Source: CAVVNN01 sp963749605 (GTDB taxonomy: Bacteria; Actinomycetota; Thermoleophilia; Solirubrobacterales; 70-9). Taken from it: DNA of 64,000 bases. Each line of letters starts with the position of its first letter. The first letter of the stretch is position 1. The stretch spans positions 124,001-188,000 of the forward strand of contig CAVVNN010000003.1 in NCBI GenBank assembly GCA_963749605.1, given 5' to 3'. The notes beneath the pieces are model-generated. The model worked only from the letters and a program-made list of their open reading frames with translations. It did not search any database and had not been told where the DNA came from. A program made the position numbers and the translations under genes. Below, piece after piece: positions 16,089 through 24,908 of the stretch.

Positions 16089-19000
16089 ATGGATACACAC
16101 GGACAGGGAACGTGGCGACACACGAAGCTCTGGGCTGAGTTGAAGCGCCGCCAAGACACGCCATCGGAGATGCTTCGGGCAGTCATTGTCGGTGTTATGC
16201 CAGACATCGAGACCGTTTTGACAGACCGCGGCACTTCCTCGGCTGATTTCACTCTCCATGACGCCTTCCATTCCTACCGCGTCGCGAACTTTATGGCCGA
16301 CCTCGCCGGTCCTGACGTACTAGAACAGCTCGGCCCGCAAGACATTGCTCTGCTCTTGCTCAGTGCGTACGTCCACGATATTGGAATGACGCCACCCATG
16401 GCGAAGATCGATGGCCATCTCGCATTCATCCTTTCGGGTGACGCTTCGAGCTTGGGCGAACGTGACATTGAGTCACTGCAAGCCTGGCTGGACGATGAGT
16501 GGGACGGTATCACTCCGCCCATATCGCACGGTGCGCCTAGCGCGAATGAGCTGCGTCTCGCCAAACAGATGGTCGCAGGGTACATTCGACACCGGCACAC
16601 CGATTGGAGTGCGGCGTGGATCCGGGGGCGCCTGCAAGCAACTCAAGAGCCGTACTCAGGATGGCTGGAGGATCTCGTTAGTCTTGCCAAGAGCCATCAC
16701 TTCAACATAGACCAGCTAAGGTCTCACGCCTTCGATCCGCGACTCGTTGGATCGCCTGCGACGGTCGTCCACCTCCGTTACTGTGCCTGCTTACTCAGAG
16801 TTGCCGATGTACTGGACTTTGATCCAGAGCGCACGCCACCGATCCTGTATCGCCACCGTGGCGTGAGTGACGGCAGCGCGATCTTTTGGCGCAAGGACCA
16901 GGAGCTTTCCTTTGAGCTGCAGGGCAGTCACATTGTTCTCCACGCCCGACCTCTAGATGCCGCGGTTCATCACGCAATCGACATAACGGTACGTGACGTG
17001 AATAGAGAGCTACTACTGAGTCGAAGGCTTGCGGACGAGACCAATTTCCAGCACATGTCGGGCCGAGACGAGCCACTTCCCCATCGCTGGAGAATGGATA
17101 CCACGGTGCGTTCGCTTATTACGCCCAGAAACGACGCATATGAGTACATCAACGGGACCTTCCGCCCAAACCCACAACGCATGCTCGCTCTGCTTGGCGG
17201 CATTGAGCTATACGGATCACACGATGCGGCAGTGCGGGAGATCATCCAAAACGCCTTCGACGCGGTTCGTGAGCAGATAGCGCGAGAACGCCTACTTCAG
17301 CCTGAGCTATCAAGCGGGGAGACCCTTGACCGAATAGCCTCAGCCCACCGCGTGTCCCTGATATTCGAGGAAGCTGGTCCAGGGGAGTACCGGCTGAGCT
17401 GCCAAGACACGGGTACCGGTATGACGCGCGACATTATCCACAATCGTTTTCTGGTGGGAGGTATTTCCTCCAGCCATGAAGTCAGGGCTTTGGAACGAGC
17501 ATGCGACGAGCGAGGCTTTTCGCTTGGCCGAACGGCTCGGTTTGGTATCGGGGTACTGTCTTACTTCATACTTGGCAGGTATCTAACCGTACATACCCGT
17601 CGCTCTCTGGAGGCTGGGGATCCGGACGGTATCGGTTGGACCTTTACGAGTGGCGGGCTAGATGATTTCGGTGAACTTAAGCGCCGCCCGGATCTGCAAA
17701 ATGGCACTGAGATCGTGTTGGACCTTCGAGAGGATTTGGTCGGACCAGACCCAAGCGCATTCGCTAGCCATTTATCGGCATATCTGTCGACTATCGTAAG
17801 GCGATCTCCATGCGCGTTCGACTTCGAAGCTCCGGGCTTCGACTGTCCATCGATCTCAAGCTCTTGGGGGTGGGTTGACCGGTCCGCCGACATCAGGATG
17901 ATTCTGCGTGGGTCGACAACTGACGAGTTCAGAGGGATCATGGGCAGCTACGGAATCGCTACAACGAAGAGGAAGAACTGGTTGCGTCGCCGCAAACAGC
18001 GCTATGCCGCGTATGAGGAAGATGCGGAGGAGCGACTTGAAACCCACACGTTCGAATGCCCCCTTCCCGGAGAACTGGGAAGCGCGCGAATCGTCATTGG
18101 GACCTTTCGCCTTCTCCCGGGCGCTTCCTTTGCGTACTTCGACCTCATCGACGAGTCGGTCGACACGTATCGATTGAAATCTCTTCCAACCGAGGACGGC
18201 GTGGTATCACGTGGCCAGATGACGATGAGTTGGAACGGCATGATGATAGATGCCGATTCTGCATCACGTTCAAGTGTGCACGTGAATACTGTCGCTGCAG
18301 TTGTTGAAATCGATTGGACTAGTGACACGGCCGGCCAGTTGGCTATTCACAGGCATAGCTTCAAACCAAGTCCCAAGGCGATTCGTGCGCTGCGTTGGCT
18401 CGAGAAGGAGATAACGAACCGTCGTCTTGAGATCCTCGAGGAGGAGGGCGCAACCCTCCTTGCTCTCCTGAACAGGCGCATAGTTGATTCCCCGCCTGAG
18501 GAGTCAACGCCGCTGGCCTGGCCAGTTGAGGTTGGCAAGAGGAAGGTAGTTCTCAAACGTTTGGAAACCCCCACCGTCACGATTCCGAGATACGCGGACG
18601 GAGACAGATCAGCTTTGAGATGGAGGAGGGCGAAGGTCTGCGCGGCGCGTGACCTTAGCCTTGGAACTAGCGACGCCAACTATTATCGCAACATCTCTTG
18701 GAGTGGCACCCAATTTGGACCTACCTCGTTGGGTGTGATGGCCATCTCCGGAAAAGACAGAGCGGTTGTAGTTTGGGAGAACTTCAAAAGTAACCGGAGT
18801 CTAACGAGCGTTCCGCATTCCGCGGTCCCCTTTCCTCCTGCCTGGAGATCTCTTGCCGTCGTTCGGCCACGAACGAGATTCACAGGTGGAATCACTGAGT
18901 TCTTCAACGCAAATCATCCCCTAGTGCGCACCGTCGATAAAGAGGGATGGAAGTGGGCCGAGGGCGTCACCTTGGCTGAAAGAAACCCCGTTACTTATAG

Positions 19001-19352
19001 CGCTGACATGATGAAAACGCCTGGACGCGTTGCGGCTTGGCTCTTACACTGCATCAGCGGTGACGGCAGTATGCTGGAAGCGGTCGTCGAGGAGTCGCCT
19101 AGCCTTCTTGCCAACGCTTGGACTAAGATCGACGGTCTCGGTGAGTACGACGAGATCTTATCTTGGAGCGAAGATGAATCTGAAGAAGAGGGCGCACTAC
19201 TATCCATTCTCTCGCTGAGCCCAAGGAACTATTACGGTTATGTAGGTCGAGAGGCTGAGCGTGAGTTTGCCGCCCGGTGCCCTTCCGTGGATGAGGCTTG
19301 GCGTCTGGTTGGCTGGAATGAAGACGATAGCCAGCCACGGCTTAAGCCGTAG
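16089..19352 (+). CDS. HD-domain plus Hsp90-like (GHKL) ATPase, predicted conflict-system protein
   Basis: A 1087-residue protein. Residues ~55-230 form an HD-type phosphohydrolase-like domain with TLHDAFHSYR at 55-64 and the HD pair in YVHDIGM at 94-100. Residues ~365-560 are an Hsp90/HtpG-like ATP-binding fold: N-box REIIQNAFDAVREQ near 383, G1 box QDTGTGMTRD near 438-448, and G2 box ARFGIGVLSYF near 484-494. These are the three boxes of GHKL ATPases. The remaining 500 residues resemble no domain I know and contain many Trp. HD domains fused to Hsp90-like ATPases are reported in NTP-dependent bacterial conflict systems (HD-CE type); membership here is inference. It stands alone between unrelated genes and its codon use is less GC-biased than that of its neighbours, suggesting transfer. 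Confidence 0.75.
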   Translation: MDTHGQGTWRHTKLWAELKRRQDTPSEMLRAVIVGVMPDIETVLTDRGTSSADFTLHDAFHSYRVANFMADLAGPDVLEQLGPQDIALLLLSAYVHDIGMTPPMAKIDGHLAFILSGDASSLGERDIESLQAWLDDEWDGITPPISHGAPSANELRLAKQMVAGYIRHRHTDWSAAWIRGRLQATQEPYSGWLEDLVSLAKSHHFNIDQLRSHAFDPRLVGSPATVVHLRYCACLLRVADVLDFDPERTPPILYRHRGVSDGSAIFWRKDQELSFELQGSHIVLHARPLDAAVHHAIDITVRDVNRELLLSRRLADETNFQHMSGRDEPLPHRWRMDTTVRSLITPRNDAYEYINGTFRPNPQRMLALLGGIELYGSHDAAVREIIQNAFDAVREQIARERLLQPELSSGETLDRIASAHRVSLIFEEAGPGEYRLSCQDTGTGMTRDIIHNRFLVGGISSSHEVRALERACDERGFSLGRTARFGIGVLSYFILGRYLTVHTRRSLEAGDPDGIGWTFTSGGLDDFGELKRRPDLQNGTEIVLDLREDLVGPDPSAFASHLSAYLSTIVRRSPCAFDFEAPGFDCPSISSSWGWVDRSADIRMILRGSTTDEFRGIMGSYGIATTKRKNWLRRRKQRYAAYEEDAEERLETHTFECPLPGELGSARIVIGTFRLLPGASFAYFDLIDESVDTYRLKSLPTEDGVVSRGQMTMSWNGMMIDADSASRSSVHVNTVAAVVEIDWTSDTAGQLAIHRHSFKPSPKAIRALRWLEKEITNRRLEILEEEGATLLALLNRRIVDSPPEESTPLAWPVEVGKRKVVLKRLETPTVTIPRYADGDRSALRWRRAKVCAARDLSLGTSDANYYRNISWSGTQFGPTSLGVMAISGKDRAVVVWENFKSNRSLTSVPHSAVPFPPAWRSLAVVRPRTRFTGGITEFFNANHPLVRTVDKEGWKWAEGVTLAERNPVTYSADMMKTPGRVAAWLLHCISGDGSMLEAVVEESPSLLANAWTKIDGLGEYDEILSWSEDESEEEGALLSILSLSPRNYYGYVGREAEREFAARCPSVDEAWRLVGWNEDDSQPRLKP

Positions 19353-19532
19353 TGTTGCAGACTCACCTTCGCCCTAGATCTGTCTTGCTAAATCAGGTGA
19401 AGTACGCGGCATACTTTGCGCAGCGCCCACAATACTGTCGCTTCCGCGTGGTTGCGAGCACGCGCGCAGACGCGGCTCACGCTCTCGCTCCGGACGAAGA
19501 GCAGGCGCGCTCACGAGACGTGAGCCCTGGCT

Positions 19533-20321
19533 TCACGCCGAGCTCAGCCCCGCCGAGACCGCTGCGATGCTGTCGGCTGGTTCGCTCTCGCCGATCCCCG
19601 CCACGCACTCCGCGATCGCTTCGACCTCCCCCTCACCAAGCCGCTCAGGTCGCCCCCGCATCCACTCACGCAGCCGCGACCCATGAACAAACACACAGCG
19701 CCCGTCTTCGACCAAGCCTTCCGGAAAATCCGACCAGAACACAACGACCGCCTGCACCCAAAGGCGCCGCCCGCTCCGCCGCTCGATGTCCTCCTTCAAC
19801 GATGCAGCAGCCCCCAACGCCCGCGGCCTGATCGACTCCCACGGCTTGTTGTCTTCCGGATCCAACCGCCGCTGCAAGTGCGGAACGCCATCGCGCATCT
19901 CGACCACCCCGGCGAGGTTTTTGGTCTCCAGCAAAAACACCCCAGCCCGACCCACCGCGATGTGGTCGTAGTTGCCGTGTCCGTTCTCGACGTCGTGGAA
20001 CACGCGCCACCCCGCCCGCTCCAGCGGCCGCAGCTCCTTCTCCGTCTTGCGCTCCCCTTCGGCTCCCTCACGCCAGTGCTCGATATAGAAGGGAGGCGTA
20101 TCTCGAAACTCGACCCATGCTGCGACACCGAGAGCGGTGAGCCCCCCGGCAAACCACGACAGCGGATTCCCGTCGGCAACGAAGACCACCATCCCGACCA
20201 CGATCAATGGGCCGGAGAACGCAAAGCAGATCAACCGGATCTTCGCCCGCCATCGACGCCGACCTTGCCGATAGCGATCCGCCGCATAGCCGCCAGCCTG
20301 AGCCCGCCTCATCAAGTTCAT
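19533..20321 (-). CDS. NERD-domain (nuclease-related) membrane protein
   Basis: A 262-residue protein with two hydrophobic segments (IRLICFAFSGPLIVVGMVVF and NPLSWFAGGLTALGVAAWV, about residues 28-70), then a NERD domain: GAEGERKTEKELRPL, WRVFHDVENGHGNYDHIAVG, and VFLLETKNLAGV. The Asp of YDHIAVG and the E-x-K of LLETKN make the PD-(D/E)XK-like core, so a nuclease activity is possible. NERD proteins are usually membrane-tethered and poorly characterised. The start is ATG 20321 behind a GGGGG-type site. It is divergent from the secreted gene at 20640, and the 318 bases between carry that gene's conserved leader. Confidence 0.8.
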   Translation of the reverse strand: MNLMRRAQAGGYAADRYRQGRRRWRAKIRLICFAFSGPLIVVGMVVFVADGNPLSWFAGGLTALGVAAWVEFRDTPPFYIEHWREGAEGERKTEKELRPLERAGWRVFHDVENGHGNYDHIAVGRAGVFLLETKNLAGVVEMRDGVPHLQRRLDPEDNKPWESIRPRALGAAASLKEDIERRSGRRLWVQAVVVFWSDFPEGLVEDGRCVFVHGSRLREWMRGRPERLGEGEVEAIAECVAGIGESEPADSIAAVSAGLSSA

Positions 20322-20450
20322 GGCCCCCTATCGGCCAGAACTCACCAGGGCTGAACTAGGCACTCCCGGGCACAGGCGCCGAAGCCAGCAGGCTCCCAGT
20401 CGCTCGCCAAACCCCGCGCACACAGTCAACACACAGTCAACGAATAGCCG

Positions 20451-20639
20451 AGGACGAATAACCGAGCACCCCTGAGCGCTCCATTTGACGTGTCTGGTTG
20501 TTGTGAATCCAGACACAAGTCAGATCGTCGGAACGACCACCTCCCCGGCAGCGATTCATCGCTCGCCCACCAAGGAGGGAAGGGAAGCCGCAAGCGCCTC
20601 TCCTGAGCCTCGATCGACACAGAATCAAGGAGCAGGAAC
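20451..20639 (+). promoter_or_regulatory. Conserved ~190-base leader, copy 1
   Basis: This region is closely similar to 36637-36823, and both end in AAGGAG followed by ATG of paralogous secreted genes. Shared blocks include CGAATAACCGAG, CAAGTCAGATCG, CGGAACGACCACCTCC and GCAGCGATTCATCG. A hairpin GCGA/TCGC around TTCA lies near 20550-20562. A second, imperfect purine-rich stem near 20573-20603 precedes CCTGAGCCTCGATCG. No known riboswitch class was recognised. Confidence 0.6.
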
Positions 20640-22938
20640 ATGTTCTCTCGATCGAGCGGACCGGCTCGCCGGCCGGTCCTGATAGCCCAATGCCTGATGC
20701 TGCTCACCGTCGCCATCGCCGTCCTCGGCGCAGCCAGCGCCCACGCCGCCGACTACAAGCTGGTGCTCTGCGCCGCCAACAACGGCTCCAACGGCTACCA
20801 AACGGCCACCAACACCACCAGCTCCCAGAACCCCGCCGGCATCTTCGACTTCAATAACTACTGCGGCCCCGCCCCGGACCCCGCGGGGAACAGCGCCTTC
20901 CTGCGGATCGCCGAGAACCAATCCGGCGGCAACGCCGGGGTCAACGCCTACGGCAGCGTCTCCTGGACTGCTCCGCCCTGGGTGGCGATCCTCGCCGCCG
21001 GCGGCTACACCCGCGAGCCAAACGCCTTCAACGAAGGCTGGCGCGGGCGCTTCTGGGCCGAAGGCTTCGACGGCTCCACCAACAACATCCTCATGCAGGG
21101 CACCGGGCGAGCCCAACTCGGGCATCTTCTGGAACCCGACCTCGACCTTCGCCCCACATCTGTGGCCATTCGGCTCCTTCGGCAACTACCGCCGCTTCGT
21201 CTTCGAGCTGACCTGCGTCCGCCCCTCCGGTTGCGACCGCACCAACTTCAACGCCGTCGACGCCAACAGCTTCGCCTTGATCCTCAACGACGTCTCCCCG
21301 GTGCAGCTGCAGCTCACCAACACCTCAGCGCCCCTGCTCGCAGGCCAGTGGGTCCGCGGCACCCAGACCGCCACCTACAGCTGGTCCGATCAGGGATCGG
21401 GCATCCGGATGGAGTGGATAAACATCGACGGCGCCCGCCGCTTCACCATCGACCACGCCAGCGAATGCAACACCGGCTCCTCGGCGGTCAACGGCGAGTT
21501 CGCCCGTGACTTCCAGCCCTGCGCTACTGCCTCGGGCATCGGCCGCTCCTACAGCTTCGACACCTCCTCGCTCCCCGACGGCGCCCACACCCTGCAGGCC
21601 TGCGCTCAGGACTACGCGCAATACCAAGGGCTCTACGGCACCGGCGGGGCAAGCTGCGAAGCAGCGACGATCCGCACCGACAACACCCCGCCTGGCGCCC
21701 CGGCTGGGCTGGAAGTGACGAGTTCGAACCCGGCTCGCTACCTGCCCCACTTCGGCGCCCACTGGCAGCTGCCGCCCAACCAGGGCTCACCCGTAGCCAA
21801 GGTCCATTACAACGTCGTCAACGCCACTGGCGAAGTGGTCGTGCCCGAGCAGACGGTTGCCGCCAGCGAACCCTCGACGCTGTCGAACATCGAAGGTCCC
21901 AGCAAACCCGGCGACTACCGCCTCCGCGTCTGGCTCGAGGACCAAGTCGGTCTCAGCGGTCCCGTCTCCACGGCGCCGATCCCCCACGACACCACGCCTC
22001 CGGCCGCGCCGCAGGGCCTCTCGGTGACGGCGCCGACTACGACCCGCACGGCGCAGGGCTTCGACGTCCGTTGGCGCAACATCGCCGACGCCGGCTCCCC
22101 AATCGCCGCCGTCCACTACCAGGTGCTGGACGGCTCGGGCGCCGTCGTCGTCCCGACCAAGACCGCCGCCGCCGAAGACGTCCAGGCGATCCAGAACCTG
22201 GAAACGCCCGGCGACCGCGGCAGCTACACCCTGCGCCTCTGGCTCTCCGACGCCGAGGGCAACACCGGCGCCCCCACCAGCGCCCCGCTCGCCTATGACT
22301 GCGTGCGCTCCGAAGTCCCCGGCGGCCTGCACTTAAGCGCCGGCTTCGGCGGCGCCGGCAGCGAAGTGGTGGGGGAGGGCAGCGGCTCGACCCTCAGCGG
22401 CAACCTGCGCGCCATCGCCAAAGGCATCGCCGGCGCTCCGCTCTGCGTCTACAGCTCCGTCGTCACCGACCCCGGCCGCGAATTCCTCGGCATCGCCATC
22501 ACCGACGCCGCCGGCAACTACAGCTTCGCGATCCCACCCGGCCCCTCGCGCAACCTCAGCGTCATCTACCGCCCCGACCAGCGCCAGCTGAGCGCCGAAG
22601 CGACGCTCCTGACCAGGGTCCGCCCGACCTTCCAGATCGCACGCAAGGTCGTCCACAACAAGCACCTCGCCCGCTTCTCCGGCCAAATCCCCGGCCCCCA
22701 CAACGACCAGGTGGTCGTCGTCCTTCAGGTCAGAAGCGGGAAGGGCTGGCGGGCCTTTCGCCGCTACCGCACCCGCGAAGGCGGCCGCTTCTCGGTCGGC
22801 TACCGCTTCACCCGCACCGTCTCACCGACCCGCTACGTGATGAGGGCCCAGGTTCGCGAAACCACCGGTTACCCGTATCTGCAAGGGAACTCGAGGCAGC
22901 TAGGGCTGAGTGTGTTGCCGTCGCCGCGTCGCAGATGA
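20640..22938 (+). pseudogene. Secreted Ig/FN3-like protein, broken by one frameshift
   Basis: Paralogue of the intact 758-residue protein at 36824-39100. The first frame runs from ATG 20640 (signal peptide MLLTVAIAVLGAASAHA) to ILMQGTG; after a slip at 21108 the rest is read one frame on (EPNSGIFWNPTSTFAPHLWP) and continues to 22938. Apart from that slip both halves are well conserved: the N-terminal TREPNAFNEGW block, two Ig-like domains starting TPPAAPQGL, and the C-terminal carbohydrate-binding-like and ARFSGQIPGPHNDQV segments, the last region being nearly identical to the paralogue. A two-base loss (or one-base gain) at GGGC explains it. It may be a recent mutation or an error in the sequence. 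If intact it would be exported, about 766 residues. Confidence 0.75.
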
Positions 22939-23019
22939 GCCGCCTCGAACGGCGTGCGCCTGGGAGCCGTGCAGTTCCCAGTTCAAGTCTCCGAAACCCC
23001 GATCCGGAAGGGTCGGTCT

Positions 23020-23095
23020 TTTGAGAAGAGCCTTCGCCAACCTCGAACAGACCGATACCAACGAAAACGGCATCGGAGATACGTGCGAAGAATGA
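23020..23095 (+). pseudogene. C-terminal remnant of a thrombospondin type 3 repeat protein
   Basis: Just downstream of the previous gene a short frame ends NLEQTDTNENGIGDTCEE and a stop at 23095. This is the calcium-binding type 3 repeat pattern (N-x-x-Q-x-D-x-D-x-D-G-I-G-D-x-C). No start or upstream repeats fit, so it looks like the tail of a lost gene. Confidence 0.45.
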
Positions 23096-23153
23096 ATAGG
23101 GCCATAGGCGCAAGGTCCCCACAAGAGCGGTAGTAGCCTCGGGGGAGGAGCTC

Positions 23154-24626
23154 TTGTCTCGTAGGCCTGTTGAAGGGAAGCGGAGAAAGCTCCCAGAAAG
23201 CGACGATTCAGATCGGACGCGACAGAACATGCGAGTGCGAGCGGTGACCGAACGACTAAATAGCCTCGCGAGGGGCGGGCTGCTGCTCGCGGGCCTGGCC
23301 GCGATGGTCGTGGCGCCCGCCGTGGCTCATGCCGGCGGGGATCCGCTGGACCCTTCGTTCGGCAACGGCGGAGTCGTGGTCACCCCGACCCCAACCCCCC
23401 GCTGGAATGGCGCTGTCTTCGGCCTCGCCGAAGACAGCGAGGGGCGAATCATCGCGGCTGGCGAGACGGATGCGGGAGGCTTCGGGCTCCTGCGCGATCT
23501 CGCCGACGGCTCTTTGGACAGGTCCTTTCGGGGAGGCTCGGTCGAACGAGAACCCTCCTATCCCGGCGGACTTGTGGAAACTGGATTCAGTGGTGGAGCG
23601 GCGGCCCACGACGTCGCCGTCCAGCGCGACGGAAAGATCGTCGCCACTGGCTCATCGTCAGAACAGGGAGCCTTCGCCCTCGCCCGTTACGAGGAAGACG
23701 GCACCCGCGACCCCAGCTTCGGCAAAGACGGGCGGGTCGTGACCCACCTCGGCCCATTCGACGGAGGTGCCTTTGCCCTGGCGATCCAGCCCGACGGGCG
23801 GATCGTGGTCGGCGGCTTCAGGGAAACGTGGAATAGGCGCACGGAAGGCCTCCTGATCCGCTACCTGCCCAACGGCGCGATCGACCCCAGCTTTGGCTCA
23901 CACGGAGAAGTCCGCTTCAAGCCCCGCCACCGCGGCCAGGCAAAGGTGGACGACGTAGCGCTGCTGCCGAGCGGCAAAATCCTGGCGGCTGGCGGCTTCC
24001 ACGGCGACTTCCTGCTGGCGCGACTGCTTCCGAATGGAAGCCTCGACCCCAGCTTCGGCGGCGGCGATGGCCGCGTTCTCACCGATGTCGACGCCAACGG
24101 CTACTGCGCCGAAAGCCAGTGCGCCTACGCTTCGAGTCTCGCGGTCAGCCACGGCCACATCGTGCTGGCGGGCAATGCCGCGAACCATCGCGATCTGTTC
24201 ACCGCCGTGACCCGCTACCAGGCAAACGGCAAGCTCGACCGACGCTTCGGGGACCGGGGCATCGTCCGCGTCCACCGGCTCTACATCCTCACCGCCGACC
24301 AGTTGGTCGTCCAGCGCGACGGGAAGATCGTCACCGTTGGCCACCGCTACGGAAAATATGGGGAATCGGTCGTGGCCGTGCGCTTCCTGCCCAGCGGCAA
24401 GCCCGACCCCAGCTTCGCCCGCTCGGGAGTCTTCACGCGCAAGGTCGGTTTTAGCAGCGTCGCTTATACGGCACTCCTGCAGCGCGACGGCAAGGTAGTG
24501 ATCGGCGGATACGCCGTTGCGAAGGGCGGCACGCCGACGTTGCCACCCGAAGCCGCAGAAGAAGGTCCCGAAGACCCCTTGGAATCCGCGCATTTCATGC
24601 TGATGCGGTTCCTGCCGGGTGCTTAG
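23154..24626 (+). CDS. Secreted delta-60 repeat beta-propeller protein
   Basis: A 490-residue exported protein made of delta-60 repeats, each with a DPSFG turn and a VQRDGKIV or IQPDGRIVV strand (for example DPLDPSFGNGGVVV, TRDPSFGKDGRVVT, GSLDPSFGGGDGRVLTD, KLDRRFGDRGIVRV). Six to seven units suggest a single propeller. A signal peptide (GLLLAGLAAMVVAPAVAHAG) precedes it. The TTG start at 23154 is chosen because GGAGGAG lies four bases before it. That gives a long basic head; ATG 23229 is an alternative without a ribosome site. Function is unknown; such proteins are typically cell-surface or extracellular. A seven-pair hairpin spans the stop codon. Confidence 0.8.
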   Translation: MSRRPVEGKRRKLPESDDSDRTRQNMRVRAVTERLNSLARGGLLLAGLAAMVVAPAVAHAGGDPLDPSFGNGGVVVTPTPTPRWNGAVFGLAEDSEGRIIAAGETDAGGFGLLRDLADGSLDRSFRGGSVEREPSYPGGLVETGFSGGAAAHDVAVQRDGKIVATGSSSEQGAFALARYEEDGTRDPSFGKDGRVVTHLGPFDGGAFALAIQPDGRIVVGGFRETWNRRTEGLLIRYLPNGAIDPSFGSHGEVRFKPRHRGQAKVDDVALLPSGKILAAGGFHGDFLLARLLPNGSLDPSFGGGDGRVLTDVDANGYCAESQCAYASSLAVSHGHIVLAGNAANHRDLFTAVTRYQANGKLDRRFGDRGIVRVHRLYILTADQLVVQRDGKIVTVGHRYGKYGESVVAVRFLPSGKPDPSFARSGVFTRKVGFSSVAYTALLQRDGKVVIGGYAVAKGGTPTLPPEAAEEGPEDPLESAHFMLMRFLPGA

Positions 24627-24637
24627 CCTCAAGCACC
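24618..24637 (+). other. Stem-loop across the stop codon
   Basis: GGTGCTT (24618-24624) pairs with AAGCACC (24631-24637) over a six-base loop that holds most of the stop codon of the delta-60 gene. No T run follows, so it is a weak terminator or an RNA-stability element. Confidence 0.35.
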
Positions 24638-24908
24638 AAGGATCTTGTTGGAGATCAGGCGATACGCGGTCGCGGATATCCGTTCAAAACCCGCCCCCGC
24701 TATTTGACGAAGGCCGTGTAAATCGGGGCTTTTTCACGTCTAGGCCCCGTTGCCTCAAGGGCCAGCGGGTCACAATCGGGTCACAAATCTTTTTGGGCCT
24801 GTGCTTCAGCGAGACAGTTTGGGGCGATCGAGCAGCGTTTCGCGATATTTTCGAGCTGAGAGGGACGGAGAGGTGAGAGCGCCCCACGGGGGCCTCTCGG
24901 ATTGAGGG
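24638..24908. other. Gene-free spacer with a short direct repeat
   Basis: This gap between two convergent genes has no credible gene. It contains the direct repeat GGGTCACAA at 24767-24775 and 24778-24786, and a stretch GTTCAAAACCCGCC near 24682-24695 that looks superficially like a tRNA 3' end but cannot form a T arm. A worn attachment site is possible. Confidence 0.3.

Noticed and set aside
20451..20639. Conserved leader as a cyclic di-AMP or cyclic di-GMP riboswitch
   Set aside because: A GCGGAAC-like string is present in one copy only and the other invariant blocks of those classes are absent; left as an unassigned structured leader.
24681..24700. tRNA-like 3' end
   Set aside because: The arms flanking TTCAAAA do not pair and no acceptor, anticodon or D arm exists upstream.
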